Source of the DNA: Pseudomonas sediminis
GTDB lineage: Bacteria > Pseudomonadota > Gammaproteobacteria > Pseudomonadales > Pseudomonadaceae
Assembly (NCBI RefSeq): GCF_002741105.1
Contig: NZ_NIQU01000005.1
Location: 1-64,000 of the forward strand
DNA length: 64,000 nucleotides
Reading direction: 5' to 3'
Below are positions 56,742-64,000 of the stretch, one piece after another (the first letter of the stretch is position 1; each line of letters starts with the position of its first letter). Made by a program: the position numbers and the translations under genes. The notes beneath the pieces were generated by a model, which was given only the letters and a program-made list of their open reading frames with translations, was not told where the DNA came from and did no database searches.

Positions 56742-57191
56742 ATGAACGAAACCGATCCGAACATCGCCGCGCGTCAGCGCTGGATGGGCGTCCTGGCCCG
56801 CGCCGGCAGCGCTCTCGACCCCCATGAAGCGGCGCTGAAAGACAGCGCCTACCAACTGATCCGCTCCCCCGAGGTTGGCATGACCCTGGTGCGCGGGCGC
56901 ATGGGCGGCACCGGTAGCGCCTTCAACCTCGGCGAGATGACCGTGACCCGCTGTGTGGTGCGTCTGGCCGACGGCCGAACCGGTTACAGCTACCTGGCCG
57001 GCCGCGACAAGCGTCGCGCCGAACTGGCCGCCCTGGCCGACGCGCACCTGCAGGGCAGCGACCAGGCGCGCTGGCTGGATGACCTGATCGAACCCCTGGC
57101 CCGCGAGCAGCGCGAACAGCGCCTGAACCGGGCCGCCCGTACCGCCACCACTCAGGTGGAATTTTTCACCCTGGTCAGAGGAGAGGACTGA
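56742..57191 (+). CDS. phnG: C-P lyase complex subunit PhnG
   Basis: The 149-residue core subunit of the carbon-phosphorus lyase complex has the conserved RQRWMGVLARAGSALDPHEAAL and the GGTGSAFNLGEMTVTRCVVRL segment. It joins PhnH, PhnI and PhnJ in the core, which also couples methylphosphonate to ATP. GGAG lies 6 bp before the ATG; another ATG overlaps the phnF stop. Its stop shares a base with the phnH start. Confidence 0.94.
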   Translation: MNETDPNIAARQRWMGVLARAGSALDPHEAALKDSAYQLIRSPEVGMTLVRGRMGGTGSAFNLGEMTVTRCVVRLADGRTGYSYLAGRDKRRAELAALADAHLQGSDQARWLDDLIEPLAREQREQRLNRAARTATTQVEFFTLVRGED

Positions 57192-57802
57192 TGACTACGC
57201 CGCACAGCTCGCACTGGCTGCAACCGGCTTTCGACGACCCGGTGCTGGACGCCCAGGTCAGTTTCCGCGCGGCCCTCGGAGCCCTGGCCGAACCGGGGCT
57301 GCCACGCGCCATGGATCGTGCCCATGCCTTGGGTGACCTGGCCCCAGCTACTTATGGCTTGTGTCTGGCCTTCCTCGACAGTGATACGCCTCTGTGGCTG
57401 GCGCCGCGTTTCGACACGCCGCTGATTCGCGCCAACCTGGCGTTCCACTGCGGCTGCCCGATTGTCGCCGAGCGTGAGATCGCTTTGTTCGCCCTGCTTG
57501 ATGAGGGCGAGTTGAGCGATCTGTCGGACTTCGACAATGGCAGCGAACGCTACCCGGACCAGTCCTGCACGCTGCTGATCCAGCTCGACGATCTGCGCGC
57601 CGGCATCCCTCTGCGCTGGCGCGGGCCGGGCATCAAGGACGTGCGCGGCGTCAACCTGCCGCTGCCGGCCTCGTTCTGGCAGCAGCGTCAGGCGCGCAGC
57701 GCCTTTCCCCGTGGCCTGGATTGCTTCTTTGCCGCTGCCGGCGAAGTCATTGGCCTGCCGCGCAGCACCCGCGTGCTGATCGAAACCGAGGAGGCTGCCT
57801 GA
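57191..57802 (+). CDS. phnH: C-P lyase complex subunit PhnH
   Basis: The 203-residue subunit starts WLQPAFDDPVLDAQVSFRAALGALAEPGLP. FHCGCPIVAEREIALFAL and FPRGLDCFFAA are typical of PhnH. It is a structural part of the PhnGHIJ core. Its start and stop overlap the neighbours by one base each. Confidence 0.95.
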   Translation: MTTPHSSHWLQPAFDDPVLDAQVSFRAALGALAEPGLPRAMDRAHALGDLAPATYGLCLAFLDSDTPLWLAPRFDTPLIRANLAFHCGCPIVAEREIALFALLDEGELSDLSDFDNGSERYPDQSCTLLIQLDDLRAGIPLRWRGPGIKDVRGVNLPLPASFWQQRQARSAFPRGLDCFFAAAGEVIGLPRSTRVLIETEEAA

Positions 57803-58878
57803 TGTATGTCGCCGTCAAGGGTGGCGAACGCGCCATCGACAATGCCCATCAACTGCTGGCCAGCCGTCGCCGTGGCGATACCACGATCGCTGAACTGGGC
57901 GTTGAACAGATCCGCCAGCAACTGCCGCTGGCCGTGGCTCGGGTGATGAGCGAAGGCTCGCTGTACGACGAGGAGCTGGCCGCACTGGCGATCAAACAGG
58001 CGGCCGGTGACCTGATGGAGGCCATCTTCCTCTTGCGCGCCTACCGCACCACGCTGCCACGTTTCGGTGCCAGCGAGCCGCTGGATACCACGAAGATGCA
58101 GCTGGAGCGGCGCATATCCGCCACCTTCAAGGATCTGCCCGGTGGTCAGCTGCTCGGCCCGACCTTCGACTACACCCACCGTCTGCTGGATTTCACCTTG
58201 CTGGCCGAGGGCGAATATCCGGCGCCGGACATCACGCTTGCCGACGAGCCCAAGCCCTGTCCTCGGGTGTTGGATTTTCTCGCAGGCGAAGGGCTGATGG
58301 CCCGCGAGCAGGACGACGGCGCACCGGTGCCGGACATCACCCGCGAGCCGCTGGCCTTTCCCGCGAGCCGCGCCGAGCGCCTGCAGGCGCTTGCCCGTGG
58401 TGATGAAGGCTTCCTCCTGGCGCTCGGCTACTCGACTCAGCGCGGCTATGGGCGCAATCACCCCTTCGCCGGGGAGATCCGCATCGGCGATGTCGAGGTG
58501 TGGATGACGCCCGCCGAACTGGGTTTCGCCGTGCCGCTGGGCGACATCGAGATCACCGAGTGCGAGATGGTCAACCAGTTCGTCGGTGACAGCGCCGAGC
58601 AGGCGCAGTTTACCCGCGGCTATGGCCTGGCCTTCGGTTACGCCGAGCGCAAGGCCATGGGCATGGCGCTGGTCGACCGCGCGCTGCGAGCCGCCGAGTA
58701 CGGCGAAGAGGTGCAGGGCCCGGCGCAGGAAGAGGAGTTCGTGCTGATGCACTGCGACAACGTCGAAGCCGCCGGCTTCGTCTCGCACCTCAAGTTGCCG
58801 CACTACGTCGACTTCCAGGCCGAACTGGAACTGATCCGCAAGCTGCGCCGCCAGGCGCCGGCAGAGGAGAACCGCTGA
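57802..58878 (+). CDS. phnI: C-P lyase complex subunit PhnI
   Basis: The 358-residue subunit starts MYVAVKGGERAIDNAHQLLASRRRG and contains ISATFKDLPGGQLLGPTFDYTHRLL and a C-terminal LPHYVDFQAELELIRKLR. In the presence of PhnG, H and L it carries the nucleosidase and ribosyl-triphosphate-forming activity of the pathway. The one-base overlaps on both sides point to coupled translation. Confidence 0.95.
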   Translation: MYVAVKGGERAIDNAHQLLASRRRGDTTIAELGVEQIRQQLPLAVARVMSEGSLYDEELAALAIKQAAGDLMEAIFLLRAYRTTLPRFGASEPLDTTKMQLERRISATFKDLPGGQLLGPTFDYTHRLLDFTLLAEGEYPAPDITLADEPKPCPRVLDFLAGEGLMAREQDDGAPVPDITREPLAFPASRAERLQALARGDEGFLLALGYSTQRGYGRNHPFAGEIRIGDVEVWMTPAELGFAVPLGDIEITECEMVNQFVGDSAEQAQFTRGYGLAFGYAERKAMGMALVDRALRAAEYGEEVQGPAQEEEFVLMHCDNVEAAGFVSHLKLPHYVDFQAELELIRKLRRQAPAEENR

Positions 58879-59747
58879 TGAATCTGTCCAATGCAAGCGG
58901 CGCCCGCGAGGCGTCGGCCTACAACTTCGCCTATCTGGATGAGCAGACCAAACGCATGATCCGCCGTGGCCTGCTCAAGGCGGTGGCAATTCCCGGCTAC
59001 CAGGTGCCCTTCGGCGGTCGAGAAATGCCGCTTCCCTATGGCTGGGGCACCGGCGGCATGCAGCTGACCGCTGCGATTCTTGGCGCGGATGACGTGTTCA
59101 AGGTGATCGACCAGGGCGCTGATGACACCACCAATGCGGTGTCGATCCGCCGCTTCTTCGCCCGCACCGCCGGCGTCGACACCACCGAGCGCACGGTGGA
59201 GGCCAGCGTGATCCAGACCCGCCACCGCATCCCGGAAACCCCGCTGTCGGCCGGGCAGATCATGGTCTATCAGGTGCCCATCCCCGAGCCGCTGCGCTTT
59301 ATCGAGCCCAGCGAGCAGGAGACGCGGACCATGCATGCGCTGGAGGATTACGGCGTGATGCATGTGAAGCTGTACGAGGACATCGCCACCTTCGGCCATA
59401 TCGCCACCGCCTATGCCTACCCGGTGACGGTGGACGAGCGCTACGTGATGGACCCGTCGCCAATCCCGAAATTCGACAACCCCAAACTGGACATGAGCCC
59501 GGCGCTGATGCTGTTCGGTGCCGGTCGCGAGAAGCGCCTGTATGCGGTGCCGCCCTTTACTCGTGTGGTCAGCCTGGACTTCGAGGATCACCCCTTCGCC
59601 GTGCAGCGCTGGGACGAGTGCTGCGCCTTCTGTGGCAGCAGCGAGTCCTTCCTTGACGAGCTGATCGTCGATGACGCCGGCAGCAAGCGCTTCGTCTGCT
59701 CCGACACCGACTACTGCCGTCAGCGAACCGAGGAGAACCTGCAATGA
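58878..59747 (+). CDS. phnJ: C-P lyase radical SAM enzyme PhnJ
   Basis: The 289-residue catalytic subunit cleaves the C-P bond with an iron-sulfur cluster and SAM. The cysteines are Cys249-X2-Cys252-X21-Cys274-X5-Cys280, the spacing of E. coli PhnJ, so activity should be kept. The N-terminal ASAYNFAYLDEQTKRMIRRGLLKAVAIPGYQVPFGGREMPLPYGWGTGGMQ is highly conserved. It lies between phnI and phnK with one- and four-base overlaps. Confidence 0.97.
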   Translation: MNLSNASGAREASAYNFAYLDEQTKRMIRRGLLKAVAIPGYQVPFGGREMPLPYGWGTGGMQLTAAILGADDVFKVIDQGADDTTNAVSIRRFFARTAGVDTTERTVEASVIQTRHRIPETPLSAGQIMVYQVPIPEPLRFIEPSEQETRTMHALEDYGVMHVKLYEDIATFGHIATAYAYPVTVDERYVMDPSPIPKFDNPKLDMSPALMLFGAGREKRLYAVPPFTRVVSLDFEDHPFAVQRWDECCAFCGSSESFLDELIVDDAGSKRFVCSDTDYCRQRTEENLQ

Positions 59748-60553
59748 GCGCCGCCGAACGTCTGCAACCTGCCGTGGCTGCAACCGAGCCGTTGTTCTCT
59801 GTGCGTGACCTGACCCGCCTGTACGGCCCGGACAAGGGCTGCCAGGGCGTGAGTTTCGACCTCTATCCCGGCGAAGTGCTGGGGATCGTCGGCGAGTCGG
59901 GGTCGGGCAAGTCCACCTTGCTCAGCCTGCTCTCCGGGCGTTGCCCGCCGGATCGCGGCGCGGTCAGTTATCGCGGCCGCGATGGCCAGTGGCTCGACCT
60001 GTACAGCGCCAGCGAGGCCGAGCGGCGCACGCTGCTGCGCACCGAATGGGGCTTCGTCGAGCAGAACCCGCGCGACGGCCTGCGTATGGCGGTATCGGCT
60101 GGCGCCAACATCGGCGAGCGGCTGATGGCGCAGGGCGTGCGCCACTACGGCGAGCTGCGCGCCGCCGGCTTGGACTGGTTGAGCCAGGTGGAGATCGACC
60201 CGGCGCGTATCGACGACCTGCCGCGCACCTTCTCCGGCGGCATGCAGCAGCGCCTGCAGATCGCTCGCAACCTGGTCTCGGCGCCACGCCTGGTGTTCAT
60301 GGACGAGCCGACTGGTGGGCTAGACGTGTCGGTGCAGGCGCGCCTGCTCGATCTGCTACGCGGCCTGGTGCGTGAGCTGGATCTGGCGGTGGTGATCGTC
60401 ACCCATGACCTGGCGGTGGCGCGCCTGCTGGCCGACCGGCTGATGGTGATGCGCCGTTCGCACGTGGTGGAGGCGGGGCTGACCGATCAGATTCTCGACG
60501 ATCCGCAGCATCCGTATTCGCAGCTGTTGGTGTCGTCGGTGTTGCAGCCCTGA
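59744..60553 (+). CDS. phnK: C-P lyase ABC-type subunit PhnK
   Basis: The 269-residue ABC protein has Walker A GESGSGKST (residues 50-58), signature FSGGMQQRLQIARNL, Walker B LVFMDEPTGGLDV, and an H-loop in VVIVTHDLAVARLL. It is not a transporter: it docks on the PhnGHIJ core, where it helps the reaction cycle. A REP element follows the gene. Confidence 0.94.
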   Translation: MSAAERLQPAVAATEPLFSVRDLTRLYGPDKGCQGVSFDLYPGEVLGIVGESGSGKSTLLSLLSGRCPPDRGAVSYRGRDGQWLDLYSASEAERRTLLRTEWGFVEQNPRDGLRMAVSAGANIGERLMAQGVRHYGELRAAGLDWLSQVEIDPARIDDLPRTFSGGMQQRLQIARNLVSAPRLVFMDEPTGGLDVSVQARLLDLLRGLVRELDLAVVIVTHDLAVARLLADRLMVMRRSHVVEAGLTDQILDDPQHPYSQLLVSSVLQP

Positions 60554-60561
60554 TTTCGTCC

Positions 60562-60615
60562 TGTGGGAGGGGCTTTAGCCGCGGCCCCTCTTTGTCGCGG
60601 CTAAAGCCCTCCCAC
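60562..60615. repeat. REP-type palindrome between phnK and phnL
   Basis: TGTGGGAGGGGCTTTAGCCG and CGGCTAAAGCCCTCCCAC form a long stem around CGGCCCCTCTTTGTCG. It is the TTTAGCCGCGAC class and lies in the middle of the phn operon. Confidence 0.85.
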
Positions 60616-60635
60616 GAACGCAGAGAGTATTGACC

Positions 60636-61352
60636 ATGAACAACCTGATCGAGGTCAGCGGCCTCAGCAAGACCTTCACCCTGCATCAGCAGAACGGCGT
60701 CGTCCTGCAGGTGCTGCGTGACCTGAATTTCGCCGTGCGCGGCGGCGAGTGCCTGGTGCTGCACGGCCAGTCCGGCGCCGGTAAATCGACCCTGCTGCGC
60801 ACGCTGTACGGCAACTACCTGGCCGCCGGCGGCAGTATTCGCATCCGTCACCAGGGCTCGCCGGTGGAGCTGGTCGGCGCCGAACCGCGCCAGGTACTGG
60901 CGGTACGTCGGCAGAGTCTGGGCTATGTCAGCCAGTTCCTGCGGGTGATTCCACGCGTGTCGACCCTGGATGTGGTGATGGAACCGGCGCTGTCACGTGG
61001 CTGGACGCGTAGCGACGCCGAGGCGCGGGCCAAGGCGTTGCTGGGCCGGCTGAACATTCCCGAGGCGCTGTGGCAACTGGCGCCGGGCACCTTTTCCGGC
61101 GGTGAGCAGCAGCGCGTCAACATCGCCCGCGGCTTCATGGTCGAGTGGCCGGTGCTGTTGCTCGACGAACCCACGGCCTCGCTGGACGACGCCAACCGCC
61201 AGGTGGTGTTGGCGCTGATCAACGAGGCCAAGGCCGCGGGTAGCGCGCTTATCGGCATTTTCCACGACCGCACCGCCCGCGAGGCGGTGGCCGACCGTTA
61301 CCTCGACATGAGCGCCAAGGCGGCGCAAGCGGAGTACGTCTATGTCGTCTGA
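60636..61352 (+). CDS. phnL: C-P lyase ABC-type subunit PhnL
   Basis: The 238-residue ABC protein has Walker A GQSGAGKST (residues 44-52), signature FSGGEQQRVNIARGF and Walker B VLLLDEPTASLDD. It joins the complex with PhnK and supports early steps of the pathway. An in-frame TTG two codons upstream is not preferred. Its last codons overlap the phnM start by 11 bp. Confidence 0.93.
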   Translation: MNNLIEVSGLSKTFTLHQQNGVVLQVLRDLNFAVRGGECLVLHGQSGAGKSTLLRTLYGNYLAAGGSIRIRHQGSPVELVGAEPRQVLAVRRQSLGYVSQFLRVIPRVSTLDVVMEPALSRGWTRSDAEARAKALLGRLNIPEALWQLAPGTFSGGEQQRVNIARGFMVEWPVLLLDEPTASLDDANRQVVLALINEAKAAGSALIGIFHDRTAREAVADRYLDMSAKAAQAEYVYVV

Positions 61353-62487
61353 ACAGATTCTCAGCAACGCCCGCCTCGTCACAGCCGAACGCGAGTTCCT
61401 CGGTACGCTGGTGCTGCGTGACGGGCTGATCACCGCGGTGGATGAGGGGGCCAGCCGCCTGCCGCAAGCCCAGGATCTCGGTGGCGATTACCTGCTACCG
61501 GGGCTGGTGGAGTTGCACACCGACAACCTGGAGAAACACATGAGCCCGCGCCCCGGGGTGGACTGGCCGTCGACCTCGGCGGTGCTGACCCACGATGCGC
61601 AGATCGTTGCCGCCGGCATCACCACGGTGTTCGATGCTCTGTCCATCGGCGACATCAACCCGCGTGGCCGGCGCATGCAGCAATTGCCTGCGATGATCGA
61701 GGCCATTGCCGCCAGCGAGGCAGCCGGGCAGACCCGCGCCGAGCACCGTCTGCACCTGCGCTGCGAGTTGTGCCACCCCGATGCCCTGACCATCTACCGT
61801 GACCTGGTGGAGCACCCGCTGGTGGCGCTAGTCTCGGTGATGGATCACTCGCCCGGTCAGCGTCAATTCGCCAAGGTGGAGAAGTACCGCGAGTACTACA
61901 TGGGCAAGTACCACCTGAGCCCGGCGGAGATGGAGGAATTTCTTCAGGAGCAGATCGCCAACTCGCGCCAGTACAGCGACCGTCAGCGCCATGCCATCGT
62001 CGAGGACTGCCACAGTCGGGGCATCTCGGTGGCCAGCCATGACGACGCGACCCTGGCCCACGTGCAGGAGTCGGCCGATTTCGGCATGGCCATTGCCGAG
62101 TTTCCCACCACACTGGAGGCCGCCAGGGCCAGCCACGAACGGGGGCTGAAGGTGCTGATGGGCGCTCCGAACGTGGTGCGTGGCGGCTCGCATTCGGGCA
62201 ATATCGCCGCCGCCGAGCTGGCGCGCCACGGCGTGCTGGATATCCTTTCCAGCGACTACTACCCGGCCAGCCTGTTGCATGCGGCCTGGCTGCTGGCCGA
62301 GCAAGACAACGACTATGATTTGCCTGCGGCCATCGCCACCGTGAGCCGCGCACCGGCCAGGGCGGCGGGGATGGATGACCGCGGCGAGATTCGCGTCGGT
62401 CTGCGTGCCGACCTGGTCCAGGCCAGGGCCCATGGCCAGCAACCGGTGATCCAGCAGGTGTGGCGCCAAGCACGAAGGGTGTTCTGA
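61342..62487 (+). CDS. phnM: RPnTP pyrophosphatase PhnM
   Basis: The 381-residue amidohydrolase-fold enzyme has metal-binding residues in LLPGLVELHTDNLEKHMSPRPGVDWP, and MDHSPGQRQF and SVASHDDATLAHVQES. It removes pyrophosphate from alpha-D-ribose 1-methylphosphonate 5-triphosphate to give the PhnJ substrate. It shares one base with phnN and overlaps phnL. Confidence 0.95.
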   Translation: MSSEQILSNARLVTAEREFLGTLVLRDGLITAVDEGASRLPQAQDLGGDYLLPGLVELHTDNLEKHMSPRPGVDWPSTSAVLTHDAQIVAAGITTVFDALSIGDINPRGRRMQQLPAMIEAIAASEAAGQTRAEHRLHLRCELCHPDALTIYRDLVEHPLVALVSVMDHSPGQRQFAKVEKYREYYMGKYHLSPAEMEEFLQEQIANSRQYSDRQRHAIVEDCHSRGISVASHDDATLAHVQESADFGMAIAEFPTTLEAARASHERGLKVLMGAPNVVRGGSHSGNIAAAELARHGVLDILSSDYYPASLLHAAWLLAEQDNDYDLPAAIATVSRAPARAAGMDDRGEIRVGLRADLVQARAHGQQPVIQQVWRQARRVF

Positions 62488-63068
62488 TGCAGGGCAGGTT
62501 GATCTATCTGATGGGGCCTTCGGGCTCGGGCAAGGACAGCCTGTTACAAGCCGCACGTGCGCCGCTGGAGGCGCACGGCTGCCGTTTCGCTCGGCGGGTG
62601 ATCACCCGCAGTGCCGAATCGGTGGGGGAAGATGCGCTGGGAGTGACCCCGGCCGACTTCCAGCGCTTGGAGGGCGGGGGCGCCTTCGCTCTGAGCTGGC
62701 GCGCCAATGGCCTGGCCTATGGCATCCCGCTCGAGATCGATGACTGGCTGAGTGCCGGGCAGGACGTGCTGATCAACGGTTCGCGCGGTCATCTCGACAC
62801 GGCGCGGCAGCGCTACCCGGATCTGCTGGCGATTCTCCTGCAGGTCGACGAAGCGGTACTGCGTCAGCGCCTGCTGGACCGTGGCCGGGAAACATCGGAG
62901 CAGATCGAGCAGCGCCTGGCCCGCAGCCGCAGCTTTACTGTGGTGGGAGGCGCTTCAGCAGCGACTGTCGCGCAGGAGCACATTTGCGTTCTAGACAACT
63001 CCGGCCCGCTGCCACACACCGTTACCCGCCTGCTGCAGCTGCTCGACGAGACTCGCCAATGCGCCTGA
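62487..63068 (+). CDS. phnN: Ribose 1,5-bisphosphokinase PhnN, with a REP-derived insert
   Basis: The 193-residue kinase of the guanylate-kinase fold has Walker A GPSGSGKDS near the N-terminus and a lid region (ITRSAESVGEDALGVTP). It turns ribose 1,5-bisphosphate into PRPP. Near residue 153 the chain reads TVVGGASAATVAQEH, encoded by a REP-like sequence (62943-62972), before the normal ICVLDNSGPL end. The inserted part is not a known PhnN motif, and may be a loop that tolerates extra residues. It overlaps phnP by 10 bp. Confidence 0.9.
   Translation: MQGRLIYLMGPSGSGKDSLLQAARAPLEAHGCRFARRVITRSAESVGEDALGVTPADFQRLEGGGAFALSWRANGLAYGIPLEIDDWLSAGQDVLINGSRGHLDTARQRYPDLLAILLQVDEAVLRQRLLDRGRETSEQIEQRLARSRSFTVVGGASAATVAQEHICVLDNSGPLPHTVTRLLQLLDETRQCA
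62943..62972. repeat. REP-like sequence inside phnN
   Basis: GTGGGAGGCGCTTCAGCAGC followed by GACTGTCGCG resembles the left half of the TTTAGCCGCGAC REP class seen at 14101 and 60562. It is in frame with phnN and does not break it. Confidence 0.65.
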
Positions 63069-63808
63069 CCCTGCTCGGCACCGGTGATGCCCGCCAGGTG
63101 CCGGTCTATAACTGCAGTTGCCCGGCCTGCGATGCGTCCCGCGTCTATCCAACACGTCGTCGCGGCCCCTGTTGCGCGCTGATCGAATGCGGGGCGCAGC
63201 GCTGGTTGATCGACAGCGGCCTGACCGACCTTACCGAGCGCTTTGCGCCACACAGCCTCAGCGGCATCCTGCAGACCCACTACCACGCCGATCACGCCCA
63301 GGGTCTGCTGCACCTGCGCTGGGGGCAGGGGCTGATCATCCCCGTGCATGGTCCTGATGACCCGGAGGGGCTGGCCGATCTATACAAGCATCCGGGCATT
63401 CTCGACTTCAGCCAGCCGTTCGCCGCTTTCGAGCGTCGCCAATTGGGTGAGCTGAGTGTTACCGCACTACCGCTGACGCATTCCAAGCCGACCTTCGGCT
63501 ACCTACTAAAGGGGCAGGACAGGCGCATCGCCTACCTCACCGATACCGTCGGCGTGCCGGAAGCGAGTTGCGCCGAGCTGCAGCGCGCGCCACTGGATCT
63601 GCTGGTGCTCGATTGCTCCACCGCGCCGCAACCCGTCGCACCGCGTAACCACAACGATCTGACCCGTGCGCTGGAGGTCGTCGAGCGCCTGCAACCGACA
63701 CAGGCAGTGCTGACCCATATCGGCCACAGCTTCGATGCCTGGCTGCTGGAGCATCCCGACGCCTTACCGCCAGGCGTGACGCTGGCAAGCGATGGCCTGG
63801 TGTTGTGA
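63059..63808 (+). CDS. phnP: Phosphoribosyl cyclic phosphodiesterase PhnP
   Basis: The 249-residue metallo-beta-lactamase-fold enzyme has the HxHxDH motif in LQTHYHADHAQG (residues ~77-88), preceded by YNCSCPACDASR with the zinc-binding cysteines typical of PhnP. Later ligands are in LPLTHSKPTFGY, YLTDTVGVP and VLTHIGHSFDAW. It opens the 5-phosphoribosyl 1,2-cyclic phosphate made by PhnJ. It is the last phn gene here. Confidence 0.93.
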   Translation: MRLTLLGTGDARQVPVYNCSCPACDASRVYPTRRRGPCCALIECGAQRWLIDSGLTDLTERFAPHSLSGILQTHYHADHAQGLLHLRWGQGLIIPVHGPDDPEGLADLYKHPGILDFSQPFAAFERRQLGELSVTALPLTHSKPTFGYLLKGQDRRIAYLTDTVGVPEASCAELQRAPLDLLVLDCSTAPQPVAPRNHNDLTRALEVVERLQPTQAVLTHIGHSFDAWLLEHPDALPPGVTLASDGLVL

Positions 63809-63906
63809 GTCCACGCCGCTATCTGTAACCAAAGATTTCAGATTGGCCGGGCTTGCCGTTACAGTGCTGGGCCTTCCAACGTGTTCGCCGCCAGCAGAGA
63901 GGTTGC

Positions 63907-64000
63907 ATGAACGCCCGCCGCATTACCCTGTTGCTGTGTACGGCCGAAACCCTCGGCATGGCCGGTTTCGCCCTGTTCGCCGCGCTGCTACCGCAATTCC
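63907..64000 (+). CDS. Major facilitator superfamily transporter (start only)
   Basis: Only the first 31 residues are in the window (MNARRITLLLCTAETLGMAG, then FALFAALLPQF), a basic start and a first membrane helix ending at a PQF-type boundary. This is the usual beginning of a 12-helix MFS protein. AGAGAGGTTGC precedes the ATG. The substrate is not evident. It could be independent from the phn operon, as 98 bp separate them. Confidence 0.7.
   Translation, partial: MNARRITLLLCTAETLGMAGFALFAALLPQF

Overview
The window is chromosomal DNA from a high-GC gammaproteobacterium, almost certainly a Pseudomonas of the mendocina/oleovorans/pseudoalcaligenes type. The evidence is a complete xcp-type type II secretion locus, the aot-argR-aru arginine transport and catabolism block, alaS-lysC-rsmA followed by tRNA-Ser and tRNA-Arg, AmrZ, and several families of Pseudomonas-type REP repeats. 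The species assignment is inference from gene content and order.

Layout. 1-3.3 kb: the broken 3' end of a beta-hydroxyacid dehydrogenase gene, an AEC-family carrier, a small minus-strand module of two overlapping small genes behind a structured leader, and a YdcZ-type membrane protein. 3.3-9.3 kb: a cluster of lower apparent GC holding an unknown protein, a DUF1329 and a DUF1302 outer-membrane pair, a TetR-type regulator with a 36-bp palindrome between it and the pair, and an alpha/beta hydrolase. 9.4-14.1 kb: AI-2E-type permease, methyltransferase, GFA-type protein, small unknown protein and amidase, ending in a 180-bp tandem repeat. 14.5-24.9 kb: type II secretion genes, gspC-gspD on the minus strand and gspE to gspM on the plus strand. 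25.2-37.7 kb: aotJQMP-argR, then aruC, aruF, aruG, aruD, aruB, a small gene and aruE, which import arginine and ornithine and degrade arginine by the succinyltransferase pathway. 37.9-46.4 kb: threonine aldolase, alaS, lysC, csrA/rsmA, one tRNA-Ser and three near-tandem tRNA-Arg genes, an unknown exported protein, and mgtE. 46.4-52.9 kb: an AraC-type regulator facing a three-gene SDR operon, the sodium-pumping oxaloacetate decarboxylase genes oadGAB, and amrZ. 53.2-63.8 kb: a full C-P lyase operon phnCDEFGHIJKLMNP for phosphonate uptake and cleavage. The window ends in the first codons of an MFS transporter.

The most informative observations are regulatory or repeat-related. The aotJ and aruC promoters carry the same arrangement of two adjacent ArgR-like half-sites, each 16 bp upstream of a -10 hexamer. 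Two PhnF/HutC-type operators flank phnCDE. A REP-like sequence appears to have become part of the phnN reading frame. A dispersed element of about 140 bp with element-specific inverted ends occurs three times. No CRISPR array, integrase or complete transposon was seen.
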